Shown here one piece after another: positions 47,111 to 59,865 of a DNA stretch of 64,000 nt. Both the position numbers and the translations under genes were made by a program. The DNA lies in the NCBI RefSeq assembly GCF_040712315.1, contig NC_134022.1, forward strand, positions 2,294,001 to 2,358,000. Direction: 5' to 3'. The notes under the pieces are model-generated. The model ran no database searches, was not told the DNA's origin, and was given only the letters and a program-made list of their open reading frames with translations. Source of the stretch: Castanea sativa. Taxonomy: Eukaryota; Streptophyta; Magnoliopsida; Fagales; Fagaceae. The stretch's first letter is position 1. Every line of letters begins with the position of its first letter.

Positions 47111-47439
47111 AATAATAATAAATATGGAAAAGGATTTTCTCTAGTTTAGAGATAAACTCTTCAAACTAAACTCCTCATATCTTTTGATTGCATTTGAATT
47201 TTAAAAATCTAACCGTTAAAATTACATGTCCTTATCATATCATTCATACTTGTAAAATTTCAAAAAGATCAAAGATCAATAATTATGTTATCAATGACAT
47301 GTTTAAATTTCAAATTTTTGTGGTAAAAAATTATGTATGTGTTAAAAATATAAAGAACATGCAATTAAACAGTTAGATTTTTAAAATTCATATTCAATAA
47401 AAAAAATGTAAGAGAAGTTTGAAGGATTTCTCTTCAAAC

Positions 47440-47705
47440 ATTATCAATTAAATAAGGACTTCCTCCTTTTGAAATTAGGTGTTTTTTTTTTTAATTTCAT
47501 CGAATGATGCTGCAAGCCTCATATTGTACTTTTTGTTTCTTCCTTGCACTTTGCGGATAGAGACTGTGGAAAATGGCTAATAGAGGTAAGTTTTTCCTTT
47601 GACTGTGTAAAAATCGTATTATTTTTTATATCTTTGATATGTTGTCATGTCATTATCATTCCAAGTGATTTGTTGGTGCAGTACAAGGAAGAAAAAAAAA
47701 TGCGT
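47440..47705 (+). repeat. Dispersed repeat C, copy 2
   Basis: Matches 27905-28180. Here it lies right of A' rather than left of A, so it is not part of one simple collinear duplication with A and B. It shares the exon-like AATAGAG|GTAAG and GGTGCAG splice words. Confidence 0.7.
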
Positions 47706-47929
47706 TTTGGGTTGGATTTTGGCCGTATTAATGAATTTTTTGAGGGTATTTTACAAAGTGAATTGATTTTTTGAGGGAATTTTTCGGAGATTCCAATGAA
47801 TTTGGCAGTGAATTTTTTGCAAGTAACTTGATTTCTAAATGGCATTTTTGGCTTTTTAATGGCTTGGGAATGGTTATTTTTTCTGTTTAATGTGTTTCCT
47901 GGGGACATATTGGCCTTCTTACCTAAAGA

Positions 47930-48010
47930 CTGTAAGAAAGCTCTCATGCATACTTTCCAATATGCATAGTTAGTGTCATCAAATAAAAGAGGTATAATCA
48001 AAGATTGTCC
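47930..48010 (-). pseudogene. Ty1/copia gag N-terminal fragment
   Basis: The minus-strand frame reads IIPLLFDDTNYAYWKVCMRA then FLQSLG, the conserved start of plant copia gag (FDGTNYAYWK..M..FL). It stops being gag-like after about 27 codons, at the junction with other sequence. Confidence 0.8.
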
Positions 48011-48073
48011 TTTATCCCTGACAGACAGTGGTCAATATATCACATAGCAAATATTAACCCTAATCAGAGTGTG

Positions 48074-48088
48074 CCTGCTTTGATACCA
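48074..48088 (-). promoter_or_regulatory. Copia primer-binding site (initiator Met tRNA)
   Basis: On the minus strand this reads TGGTATCAAAGCAGG, complementary to the 3' end of the initiator methionine tRNA. It lies between the gag fragment and the LTR at the expected place, which fixes the element as minus-strand. Confidence 0.85.
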
Positions 48089-48091
48089 CTT

Positions 48092-49602
48092 TATAGGCCA
48101 AGAATATATTGACTCCTTAGGTAAATTAACCAATTAATTAGCCAAGTAAATTAATTAAGTTAATTTAACATGTAATACACATGATAGCACAAACAAATCA
48201 TCAAATAATTAAATTCAACGGAAGTTAAATTTGACACAGGTGATTTGTTTACAAATGGGAAAAACCACCGAGGCAAAACCCCACCGGATGAATTTAAGGT
48301 CACCACTCTCGAGAATCCAATATTATCAAAACAAGCGATTACAAGTAAGGGAATCCTAGTACCTTACACCAACCTACAGTTAAACCCTTATCCCAATACA
48401 CAATTGGACTTGTAATGTAGTGACAATCTATCTTTTCAATGCATGGCTCCCAGTATGTGACTAACCAATCGATGCGTGAATCCCAGTACGCGGCTTACAC
48501 ACCAACTTAAGAAAGATGTTGGCTGCAAAATTCTTCATTTCATCCATACAATGAAGATCAAGAAACTCCTTGGTTACAAAACCCTACGGCGTACAAACGC
48601 AGCAGCTTCTTCAAAAAAAAGGTGAACTAGGGCAACTTTTGTCTCCAGTCACACAATGCATGTAACAACAAGTGCAAAAACCCTAAAAAGGGCCTTAAAA
48701 TAATCCTTATATATGTCTAGGGTTGTGAGAAAATAATCCTTCAACGGAAGTTAAATTTGACACAGGTGATTTGTTTACGAATGGGAAAAACCACCGAGGT
48801 AAAACCCCACTGGATAAATTTAAAGTCACAACTCTCGAGAATCCAATATTATCAAAACAAGCGGTTACAAGTAAGGGAATCCTAATACTTTACACCAACC
48901 TACAATTAAACCCTTATCCCAATACACAATTGGACTTGTAATGTAGTGACAATCTCTCTTTTCAATACACGGCTCCCAGTATGTGACTAATCAATCGATG
49001 CGCGAATCCTAGTACGCGGCTTACACACCAACTTGAGAAAGATGTTGGCTGCAAAGTTCTTCAGTTCATCCACACAATGAAGATCAAGAAGTTCCTTGAT
49101 TACAAAACCCTACTGCGTACAAACGCAGCAGCTTCTTCAAAAAAAAGGTGAACTAGGGCAACTTTTGTCTGCGGTCACACAATGCGTGTAACAACAAGTG
49201 CAAAAACCCCAAGATGGGCCTTAAAATAATCCTTATATATGTCTAGGGTTGTGAGAAAAGAAACCCTACACAAGTGAAAAACAAATTTGGAAATCTGATT
49301 TTCGTAAACCTCGATAGATATGCTATCTATCGAGCTGCTGTCAAGTTTTGGGCAAAAATCTTCTTTTAAACCTCGATAGATTCAATCTGTTGAGCTATCT
49401 GCTGAGCTTTAAAATACAGTAATTCTTCACTTGTTTATTGAACAGATTTTTGTTGATTTTAACTCTTGACTTGAACACAAAGTTGCTTGAAGACTTAAAC
49501 CATTCTAGATCTATCCAATTACAAGTAAAGTGTATTTTGTCAAAGGATTAGCCAATTCTAAATGACATATGTATATAAAAATTTTCACATATGTCTTAAC
49601 AA
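48092..49602 (-). repeat. Copia LTR (5' LTR in element orientation)
   Basis: The right edge reads, on the minus strand, TGTTAAGACATATGTG, a typical LTR start. The sequence beyond it (from 49603) is in-frame LINE ORF2. The inner edge is next to the initiator-Met primer site; its exact base is uncertain (48090-48112). The LTR is unusually long for this type because about 526 bp inside it is duplicated. The matching left LTR is missing. Confidence 0.75.
48216..49262. repeat. 526-bp tandem duplication within the copia LTR
   Basis: CAACGGAAGTTAAATTTGAC at 48216 recurs at 48742, and the two units stay aligned through AAACCCTTATCCCAATACAC, CAACGCAGCAGCTTCTTC-like words and TATATATGTCTAGGGTTGTG. Differences are mostly single substitutions, for example GCATGG/ACACGG. 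Confidence 0.92.
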
Positions 49603-52600
49603 ACTATTTTGGACATGTTGGGAAGAACATTGCCCGTCTTCAAAAGCATCTACAGTGGCTAGAAATGCAACCAACTTCTCTTGAAAATATTATCTCCATG
49701 AGGGATACTTAGGTGGAGCTCAATTGTTGGTTGTACAAAGAGGACTCGATGTGGAATCAAAGATCTCGCCTAAACTGGTTTCAAGCAAGTGATAGAAACA
49801 CAAGTTATTTCCACTCAAAAGCATCTAATCGTTATCAAAAGAATTGTATTGAGGGACTGTTTGATGAAGATGGTATTTGGCAGGAGGATGATAGAGCTGT
49901 GGAGGGTGTGGTGCTTAAATATTATTCTAACATGTTCAAGTCTTCTTGCCCATCAGATTTTGCTGAAATATTAGAAGCCATTGTTCCAAAGGTCTTTACA
50001 GATATGAATGAAAGACTTACAGGTGATTTTCAAGGAATAGAGGTTCATAGAGCTCTTAAACAAATGTATCCTCTTAAATCTCCTAGTCCGGACAATATGC
50101 CCCCCTTATTCTTCCAGCACTTTTGGCCTTCTATTGGGAGTGTAGTTACTAAAACTGTTTTGGATCTCCTTAATCTTGGTACTATTCCACCAAAATTTAA
50201 TGAAACTCATATTTTTTAAATACCAAAAAGTAAATATCAAAAGCATATTACTGATTATCGCCCTATTAATCTTTGTAATGTGATTTTTAAATTGGCCTCT
50301 AAAATTCTTGCTAATAGACTAAAAAAAGTTTTACCAAAAATTATCAATGATACCCAAAGCGCTTTTGTGCATGGAAAGTTAATTACTGATAATGTTTTGG
50401 AAACCTTTGAAACTATGCATCACATCAGTTCTAAGAGGGGGGGGGGGGAATTATAGAGATGGCTTTTAAAGCTGGATATGAGTAAGGCATATGATCGAGT
50501 GGAGTGGATTTGCTTGGATAAAATTATGGAAAAATTGGGTTTCAATTCTAGGTGGAGGGGTTTGATGATGCAATGTATCTCTTCTGTTTCCTATTCTGTA
50601 AGAGGTAATATTATTCCCTAAAGAGGTTTACGGCAAGGGGACCCTTTATCTCCTTATATTTTTTTGATTTGTGCAAAAGGTCTTTCTGCTTTGATTTAAA
50701 AATATGTACATGAAGGTAAGATGGAAGGGGTGGCTATTTGTCGTAGTGGTCCTATTCTTTCACACTTATTCTTTCACACTTATTTTTTGCAGATGATAGT
50801 CTTATTTTTTGTAAGGCTAACTTGGAGGAGTGTGATTCTTTGTAGCGTGTCTTAAAAGTTTATGAAGAAGCTTCTGGCCAACAATTGAATAGGGCTAAAA
50901 CCTCTCTATTTTTCTCAAGCAATACAGATCAGCAACTTCAAGAAGAAATTAAGACAAGGTTTGGAGCTCAGATTATTAGACAACACGAAAAATACCTTGG
51001 TGTTCCATCTTTAGTTGGGAGGAATAAAAGAAATACTTTTAATGCTATGAAGGAAAAATTGGCTAAAAAGTTAGGTGGATGGAAGGAGAAGTTGCTTTCT
51101 AAAGTCAGGAAAGAAATTTTGATCAAGGCAATTGCACAAGCTATCCCAACATACACCATGAACTGCTTCAAAATCACTTATTCCCTTTGTGATGATCTGA
51201 CTAGTATGATTAGAAATTTTTGGTGGGGACAAAAATAAGATGAAAGAAAGATGGCGTGGTTGAGTTGGGAGAAGTTGTGTGTGCCTAAATCATGTGGTGG
51301 GATGGGTTTCAATCTGTTTAAGCCTTTTAATCTGGCTATTTTGGGTAAACAAGGCTGGAAACTTCAAATGGCTAGTAATACTCTTGTTTATAGAGTTCTT
51401 AAGGCACGTTACTTAAAGATTGTGATTTTGTTCATGCCTCTTTGGGAAATAGACCTTCATACATGTGGAGAAGTATTCATGCAGCCCAAGAAATTGTTAA
51501 AAAATTGATGAGATGGAATGTTGGCAATGGTCAAAAAATCTGGATAAGTGGATTCCTAACTCTCCTTCATCTAATGTTATCTCCCCTAGAGTTTTTTATC
51601 CACAAATCTCTATGGTTAGTGATTTGATTGATGTTGAAGATAAGAGATGGAATTTTAGTTTACTCAAACATATTTTCCTTCCCTTTGAGGCAGAAATTAT
51701 AGGAGGTATACCATTGAGTACTCGGCTTCCTGATGACAAACAAATCTGGGCAAAGACTTCAAATGGTTTATTTTTGGTTAGGAGTGCCTACAAAGTTGCT
51801 ATGGATTTGAGTAAGCCTATCGAATCTGCTTCAAGCTCGGATGGTGATAGCATGAGGCAGTTTTGGAAAAAACTCTGGAAGATCCAAGTTCCTCATAAGA
51901 TTCAACACTTTATTTAGAGGGCAGCCTGTGATATTCTCCCGACTAAGGTGAATTTAGTTCTTAGGCATGTTGTCTTGGAGGGTGGCTATGAGAAATGTGG
52001 TGATAATTTGGAATCCTTGCTACATCTTTTTTGAGAATGTCCTAAGGTATGTAAAACATGGATGTTATTCCAAAATTTCAATAACTTTGCATCTGTGCAA
52101 TTTAGGTGTTTTATGGATTTCTTATGGTTTATCTTAATGAAAGCAAATTGGTTGTGTGAAGATCAGGCTGTTGCAATCACAATTTTATGGGCACTTTGGA
52201 CAAATAGGAATGAAGTTTAGCATGGTAGTTTAAGGAAGAATGGGAAGCAACTGATTCTATGGTGTACTCACTACCTGGAGGAGTATTGGGCGGTTGTGAA
52301 AGTCCCAATGAAGCTTTCTCAAGTTCATGTTCCAAATGGGAGCCTCCGGCTTTTCCTTTTTATAAGGTTAACGTAGATGGAGTTGTTTTTTAGGAACAAA
52401 AAGAAGCTGGAGTGGGGGTTGTAATTCAATACCATGTTGGAAATTTTATTACAGGTCTTAGCAAGAAATTTCAGCGTCCTCTAGGAGCTATTGAAGTTAA
52501 GGCAAAGGCCTTTGAATCTGGTTTGGAATTCGCTAAGGATATGGGTATTCAGGTCTTTGTTCTAGAAGGAGATTCACTTAATATCATTCATGATCTTAGT

Positions 52601-52880
52601 GGAAATTCTCATGCTGCTTCAACAATTGCTACTCTGATTTATGGGAAGTAGGTTGCTTTTTTTGAGTTTTGGAATGTTTTATTTTCTTAAGTTCATAGGA
52701 ATGGCAATATACCTACTCACCAGTTAGCTAAACATGCTTTAGGCATCATTGATTTTTCTATTTGGATTGAAGAGAATCCCTGTTTTCTTGTACAGGCTCT
52801 TCTCCATGATGTATCTACTGCTTTTAATTATTAATAAAGTTTGTGTGTTTTCTATCCAAAAAAAATCTCAAAAAAAAAAT
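49603..52880 (+). mobile_element. L1-type LINE, truncated and degenerate ORF2
   Basis: The frame starts in the middle of ORF2 (HVGKNIARLQKHLQWLE). It continues with the reverse transcriptase: SPSPDNMPPLFF, ITDYRPINLCNVIFKLASKI, LDMSKAYDRVEW, GLRQGDPLSPYIF, the FADD box near 50787, and YLGVPSLVGR. Then come the zinc-finger linker (VPHKIQHF) and a C-terminal RNase H-like domain (52380-52800: VNVDG, GAIEVKAKAFESG, EGDSLNII, THQLAKHA). It ends in A-rich sequence (52858-52880). Stops and frameshifts are frequent, including a G run at 50438-50448 and a 15-bp duplication near 50760. No endonuclease is present; the 5' part is cut by the copia LTR. Confidence 0.9.
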
Positions 52881-53904
52881 TACTAGCAATAAAAAATATG
52901 ACAAAAATAAGTGAAAATTTTAAAAATGAACAATAAATTTATATAAAAAGAGTAAAAAGATAATAATATATACAATAACAAGATAAAAATAATTATCCAT
53001 ATTATCAATTAAAAAATTAGATGTTAAAAGTACTTGAATACAAAAGTTAATTAGTAATGTCGCATATCCAAAGGCAATAAAAATAAATCCTAAATATAAA
53101 ATATTATATATTATATATAAAATTAATAATATATCATAGATATTTAAATAGTAGAAAAGGTCCAATTTTAAAATTGTCGCTTAGAGCCTCAAAATACCTT
53201 TAGCTAGTCATGAATCTCAAGCAAAAAGAAATTCAAATATATCTTATATATAAAATAATTTAATCGAGAAACACATAAAAAAAAAATGGAAGATGGATCA
53301 GAGGAGACACAAGAGTTTAGAGCACTAGCATAGTATGCTAACCTTCAATAGATGTGTCAAAATGTTAAATAAATTTACTACAGTAACATTCTAATTCTAA
53401 TAATAGTCGTGTATATATAGGAAGATATGGAATTAATATTTGGTTTTTTTTTTATTCAAAACTTTCTCTCTCTTCATGACCGTTGGGATTAATTAATAAT
53501 TTATTCGAACTTTCTCTCTACTCTATCTCTTTAATAATGTTGGGAACAACAGAAAAGAAAGAATTTTAAAAAATTAGGAAAGAATAAATAAAGAGGTAAA
53601 CTAATAGAATATGTGATGTAGGGTATTTTGTAATTAAAGTGGGATGTTAAAATAGATAAAGTAAAATTTTAATGTGCCAAGATAGATTTTTTTTTTTTTT
53701 TTTTTTTAGAGTGCCTGATAGTGATACTACTCTTAGTGAGATTGATGTCGATTTTGAGAAAATCTGAGACCACAATTTTTTTTTATTACAACTTAATGTG
53801 ATAAATTGTGAATGGTGAAAAAAAAAAAAGCAAATTCATGTAAATGTGATAGTCATGTAAATGTGATAGTCATAAAAAAAAAAATAGCAAATTCATGGAA
53901 TCCG
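52881..53904. other. AT-rich intergenic DNA
   Basis: No gene seen. Very AT-rich, with poly-T and poly-A tracts (53682-53706, 53818-53829). Confidence 0.45.
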
Positions 53905-54600
53905 TGGCGGCGCCATGTTATAGTCAGGGTGTTCCTGGGAACACCCTGACTTGAAATTTTTTTTTTATATATAATAATTAATTTTTTTTTTTTTTACCCT
54001 TAAAAAAAATAGGAACACCCTCAAATTAAAAAAAAAAATTATTATTTTTTCTACTTTCAAGCCAAAAAAAAAAGCCCAAAAAAAATTGTAAGAGCAAAAC
54101 AACGGACGGCATCACGGCAAGCCCAACATCAAGCCCACAGCAAGCCCAACAGATGACAGAGGAAGCAAACCCACAATTTCTCCACACAAAAAAAAAAAAA
54201 AAATACAAATCATAAACCTCAAATCAGTTATCAGTAAATCAGTAGTTCAGTACATCACTAAAGCTTTTCTCAAAAAAAAAAAAAAATCACTAAAGCTAAA
54301 GCATTAAGCAAACCTAAAAAGTAAAAACATAGCAACGACGCCTCTCCTTAGAAGTTAGATCGGTCCAGTCGCAGGCGCTCCAGTCGCTCCATTCACTCAT
54401 CGGACATCGGAGATCGCTAGATCGGTCCAGCTCCAGTCGCTCATCGAACATCAGAGATCGCCAAATCGTCGCCCCTCATCGCATCGGAGATGGAGATCAG
54501 TCCACATCATCCCAGTCACAGTCGCAGTCGCTCATCCGCCTCATCGTCGCCGTCGCACATCACCACCGTCGCACAGGTATTTCTCTCTCTTTTTCTCTCT
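53905..54600. mobile_element. Possible hAT-type element, one end
   Basis: GTGGCGGCGCCATG followed by AGGGTGTTCCTGGGAACACCCTGACTT (a perfect GGGTGTTCC/GGAACACCC hairpin) is the look of a plant hAT terminus. It is followed by GC-rich DNA (54340-54580) with a short repeated phrase, GATCGGTCCAG...CTCATCG, and a CT-rich tract, like an element 5' UTR. No opposite end or transposase was found. Confidence 0.4.
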
Positions 54601-56431
54601 TACTCTCTCTCAGTCTCTCACTCTCTTTATCTCAAATTTGAAATGAATATATGAAATGAAATAATGAATGAGTTACTTATGACTTATGAGTTTATTAACT
54701 TTATCTGCACTAGTGAACTATGATTGGCTGAAGCACTCAGTTTATCTTTATTAATTTTTTGACTTTTTGAATTTGGCATTTTGGCTTTATCTTATGATTG
54801 ATTCTTATCCGTTGGTTGGTTTGGTGTGTGTTGGTGTTGGTGTTGGACTGTTGGTGAGATATTAATTTTCTTTTAGTGTTATTGTGATTTGTGAAATTCT
54901 CTGATTGGCAGCTGGCTCTTGTGATTGGGGTATTAGACAAACTTGTCTGTTGAGTGGGGTGGGGGTAGATGGGCTGATGGGCACATGGGGTTGGAAAATT
55001 GGGTAAAGCAGTGTAATGTGCACATCAGCACATGGAATGTGTAATGTGCACATGACTGACTCTTTTAGTGTAATGTGCAACTAATAAACAATAATTTAAT
55101 TAATCAATAATTAATTGGAAAAAATAATTAATAAACAATAATTAATAATTTAATTAACCAATACATTATAAAAGACAAAAAAATTAAATTATGTTAGGCT
55201 AAATAATAATTAATAATTTTATAATTAATGAAACAATAATATAACAAATTATAGTTTATAAAAGACAAACAAATTAATGAAACAACTAAACAACGATAAT
55301 TAATAAAATTTATGTATTTACGTGTTTTTTTATTGTTGTTATTGTCAATATATAAAATTTTCTTTTTATTAGATCGTTTAATTTATGCTTGTTGAGGAAT
55401 ACTCTGAAAAAAAATTCCTGGAGCCCACTTAATGGAATGCATCATTTTATGTTCTACTCATAAAGAACGAAAGTCAAAACCCATCTGTCAAGATATTACA
55501 GAGGGGTCACATAATCTAGAAAGTAAGAAATAAATAAATGGCGGTAGGAGGAGAAATAAATGGCCGTAGGAGGAAAAGTCTCAGAGAGGATCTTAGCATC
55601 AGCACTAAGCCCTCGGTTCGTGGCATCTGCGAGAGAAAGAGACATTTAACATTTCCACTTGCATGCAAATTTACTTCGATGTTGGGGGCCTAATTATCAT
55701 ATTCATAGTTTAATATACCATTCATGTCTTTTTTGTTGAGAAGAATACACCGTACCATTCAAGTCAAAACTCAAACTTTAAACACATTATATAATTAAAT
55801 ATAAGATGATTTGATTCTCAAAAAAATATATATTATTAGTTCATTTGTTAAAAAGGAACTTATCATCTCTCTAAATTTTAATGAGTATATATAAAAATTT
55901 TCTAAATTGTTATAAATAAAGTAACGACTTCTATCAAAATTATGTTCATGATCTTTCATATATATAATAAAATTAATCAATTATTATCTTCATGGTGAAA
56001 CTCTTAAGAATCTCCTTTCATGTTTAAATTATCAAATTGTTTGCAAAGAGCCAAGTTTCATGTTTAAAAAAACTCATTTCATAATTAACATGGAAACTAA
56101 ATTAAAAGAACCAATATAATTAAGAATTTAAGATGAATTAACATATTAATCAAATGAATAGATTTTTATTGTTTATGAAATTGCTAATCCCCTACATATA
56201 TAGTTCAGAAATTGTTATATATTCTAAAATTTTGGATATTTTAGCATATCAAGTTCATTGTTCAATAAATACCAATGACGGTCAAATGGAATTTTTTTAA
56301 TGTTTTAATGATGTTATATGATTTAAAGCAAGTGTCAAAAGATACCATTTTTTTACAACTTATTAAGGTAACAAGTTATAATTAGTGTAGTATGTATTAA
56401 AATGTAAATATGTATGCATCAATTACAAATA
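54601..56431. other. Intergenic DNA
   Basis: No gene supported. A small duplicated phrase, AAATGGC(G/C)GTAGGAGGA, lies at about 55535-55575. Confidence 0.4.
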
Positions 56432-57165
56432 TATGTGTGAAATAAAGGAGGTGAACAGAATGTGAAAGAATATTTAACCTTAAATTTAACACAAGCAAAG
56501 TTTGATAAAAATAGATGAAAGCAACTATAAGAGCAACCACATCAGCATGTATAAAGTCTTCTAAAATAGAAAAATGTACCAAGTTTACACATTTTGACCA
56601 AAAAAAAACACTCACATCAGTGGATGTAAAATTATGCATTTATGCAAAATTGCTACAGTAACCGTGCATATATGCACGGTTACTGTAGCTCGTCCATTTA
56701 TTATTTTATTAATTTTTTCTCTCTCTTGTCTCTGGTAGCTCGTCCATCGCTCTCTCTTTCTCTCTCAATCATCTGGTAAATAGAGAAGCAGTTTCTCTTC
56801 GCACTATTTTTGTTTGCTTTGATTGAAGCTTCACTGTTTTTAGATTTGTGCTTTTGTGTAAAAGGTGTTTGGATTCTGAGATTCTAGTCGGATTTGGCCG
56901 GAGAACATGGCGTCGTACGTCTTCGTCGGCATCGACTTTGGCGAGAGTCGAAGGAGGCTCCAATCAACCTTCGCAGTCGTGGCAAAGGAGGATCATGTGG
57001 ACGCAGACTACCGAAAACCTTGGGTTTCGGGTTGAATGGGTCTGAATACCCAGATTGAAGCAATTGGTCTCTCTAGTAAAAAAATCAAAAACCATGAGAA
57101 TGAGAAACAAAAAAAGCACAAAGCAAGTAAATAGATCTGGGTAAAGAAATAGAAACTAATATAGT

Positions 57166-58507
57166 TAGACATGGCAATACAGGTTAGAATTTTCCGACCC
57201 GACCCGAAAAATACCTGACTCAAATCCGATTTTTTTGACCCGAAACAAAAACGGGTTGACCCGTGACCCAATTCGATTTTTTTGCGGGCCAACCCGACCC
57301 GTTAAAAAAATTTGCTAAAAAAATATTTAAATTATGTCCTAATACTGGGTGCATAAAGCACCTAAGTATCAAAACTAGTTCATATAAAATTATAAACTAA
57401 TAAAAAATTGAAGCAACTGTCATAACATGACAATTGACAAATCACAACACACCTTACAAGGCTTCCACCAACAAGTCCGTCCAAGTGTCCAACATGCTAC
57501 ACATCACACAATGACATTGACAAAGCTCTAGGCCTCTGGCTGTCTCACAACCATTCAATATATATATATCATTCCAGAGCTCTCTTTAATGACACAGGAT
57601 CTCGTGAGCATTCCAATAATCATTGTTGCTTCTGAATCAAGTTTTAGCACTAGGAAAAAAATTCTTACTCCGTATCAATCACGTCTTTTACCTGAGAATG
57701 TGGAAGCTACGTTGAGTACTAAAAGTTGGCTATATGGATTTGAAGGTAATTTAATTTTTTTTATAGTCATAATTATACAATTTTAATTCTTTATTGATTT
57801 GCTTTCATGGTACATTAAGTTATATTAAAATATTGTATTGTAGATGAAGATACTGACAAAATTGGCCAACTTGAGCTACAATTTGCAAGTATAACTATTT
57901 GCAGTGTTGTATCTGCTACCAACGTTGAATAGATTGAGATTGAGGTGTAATTTTTATAAAATATTTACTTATTCTTCTTTACTTTATATGTTATGTTTAT
58001 TTTTAAATATTTTTTTGTTTAGTTTATTTTACTAAGTAACCTAACTTTACTATTATTTTAAATGAAACAGGAACATGTGCACTTAAGAAGACCGATAACT
58101 TGCTACTTTGCTGGCTTACTTGTTTTATTTGTTTTAATATCTATCTCTTTTTGAATATGTAAATTTGTAAATATATGCATTTTGACAGTGAACTATTAAC
58201 ATTGAAAACTTTTTTCATCATAAATTTATGACTATAAATAATTTTTGTTATGCTTAAAACTGTCAGAATTAGAAGGATCTTAACAAGTGGCATTAAGTGC
58301 AATTCATCATTACTTAATTGATTTTATTCATTCTCTCTAAACAGTTGTTATTGATTTGTTTTTGTAATTGAAAAAAAAAAAAAAAAAAAAAAAAAACCTT
58401 GTTTGAAAAACCCGACCCGACCCGCAACCCGATTGACCGGTTTTGACCCGTGACCCATTTGACCCGCAAACCCAATTGACCCGACCCGACCCGTTTTGCC
58501 ATGTCTA
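57166..58507 (+). mobile_element. hAT transposon remnant nested in the Harbinger-like element
   Basis: TIRs TAGACATGGCAA and the inverse TTGCCATGTCTA, with an exact 8-bp duplication AATATAGT (57158-57165, 58508-58515). Subterminal DNA is packed with GACCCG/CGGGTC motifs on both sides, as expected for transposase-binding sites of Ac-like elements. It retains a fragment of transposase. The 1.34-kb length means most of the coding region is gone. Confidence 0.93.
57589..57780 (+). pseudogene. hAT transposase C-terminal dimerisation domain fragment
   Basis: Reads TQDLVSIPIIIVASESSFST, then KKILTPYQSRLLPENVEATL, then STKSWL. This is the hAT C-terminal dimerisation motif (D.LSIP...ASES.FS....L...R..L.P..VEAL.....WL). 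A following intron-like GGTAATTT suggests the usual intron. The rest of the transposase is absent. Confidence 0.9.
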
Positions 58508-59092
58508 AATATAGTGGTAAAACATTTTCAGGTTGTGTTGTTCAAATTGAGTGGATTTCGGCTTGATGGTGGTTGGGTCTGAGAGAGAAAGAGAGGCCAT
58601 GAGTGAGAAAATAATAAAAAATAAATATTTTATTGAATAAATGTATAGAATAAATAAAAAAAAGTGCGTGTTTTATAAAAATTGATGTGTAAAATAGAAA
58701 AAATAGGTTTTAGATGTGTAAATTTACAAAAATTTTGCATTAACTGATGTAGATGCTCTAATTCATACATTTAGAAAGATGCTAGTCAAGACTACATCGG
58801 TTAGCCCCTATGTAAGGTGTACGTTATGTACCGCCAACCAAAGAATCAAACAATGATCAAATAGCACCGACTTAGAGAGTTGCTACTTGCAAACACATGG
58901 GAATAAGAGGTTAAGCTGCAAAATAATTTCTTGATTTACGAAAAGCAAAAAAATAAGGAGGTTATAAACGTTATACGTTAATATCTTCCATCAAAGAAAT
59001 TTTGCTACAGCCTCACGTGAATATGCAAAAATACAACGTGCATAGTACTGCATCTTCTCAAAAGCCCTCAAGCTTTTACAAATTATTACCCC

Positions 59093-59674
59093 CATGGGCG
59101 GAGCTGTTATTGGACTAGGGGGGGCAATGGCCCCCCCCTAATTTTTTTTATAAAAATATTATTATATTAATAGGTACTAAGTTTAACAATTTTGTTCAAT
59201 AAAATTACACTTTGCCCCCCTTAATAATGCCATTAATTCTTTTGAGAGTAATCTTATAGCCAAAAACGTTTTTACAATGTTTATACAAACTATTAAGGTA
59301 GCAAATTCTTATTAGTTCGTACACTTGAATAACTTTTTATATATCAATAACCACTTATCACATTAGCAATTTGTAAAAATTTTATAGTTTTAGCATTTTT
59401 CACCTTTTAAAGGACATAAAAAATTAATAGATTAAATCTAAAACAAAATATAAAAACTCAAAAAAATTAGCTCAACAATAAAAATTACCAATATAATAAA
59501 ACTAAAAAAATTAAGTCCAATCAATATATTTTACCCAGAACAAACTACTTGGCCATTTAAAAAAATTTTAACAAAAATCCTTAGTAGTAAAAAAATAGAC
59601 TCAAGGGTCGGAGCCACCGCACACAGCTAGCAGCAAAGTCGTCCCCCTAACTCCAAGTCCTGGCTCCGTCCCTG
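59093..59674. mobile_element. hAT-type MITE in block B'
   Basis: Ends CATGGGCGGAGC and, inverted, CAGGGACGGAGC, with C/G-rich tracts just inside. The 8-bp flanks ATTACCCC (59085-59092) and ATTACCTC (59675-59682) differ by one base. Block B shows the empty site ATTACCCCAATTAC, so this insertion postdates the duplication or was absent from the copied version. Confidence 0.9.
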
Positions 59675-59865
59675 ATTACCTCAATTATTAATACTACTGA
59701 TTGATAGTTCTATGCCTCTTAGCAAAAGAAAGAACTGCTTTTAAGGGCAGATATTAACATCCTTATAGCAACCTATAATACAGTGTGCAAGCTCACAAGC
59801 CCTCAAGCTTTTATTACATACTAGCTACTAGTGATGTGCCTGTTATACCAAAGGAAAGAGCTGCT

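Larger units (their letters stand above)
56531..58758. mobile_element. Harbinger-like MITE in block B', carrying a nested hAT
   Basis: TIRs GAGCAACCACATCAG and GAGCATCTACATCAG, flanked by TAA on both sides (56528-56530, 58759-58761). Block B has the uninterrupted site CAACTATAATTCATAC, which proves insertion and confirms the 3-bp duplication. About 880 bp is its own sequence; the rest is the nested hAT element. Confidence 0.93.

Noticed and set aside
56882..57045. GC-rich frame MASYVFVGIDFG-like start in the Harbinger-like element
   Set aside because: Very short and ended by the nested hAT boundary; could be a captured gene start but cannot be supported.
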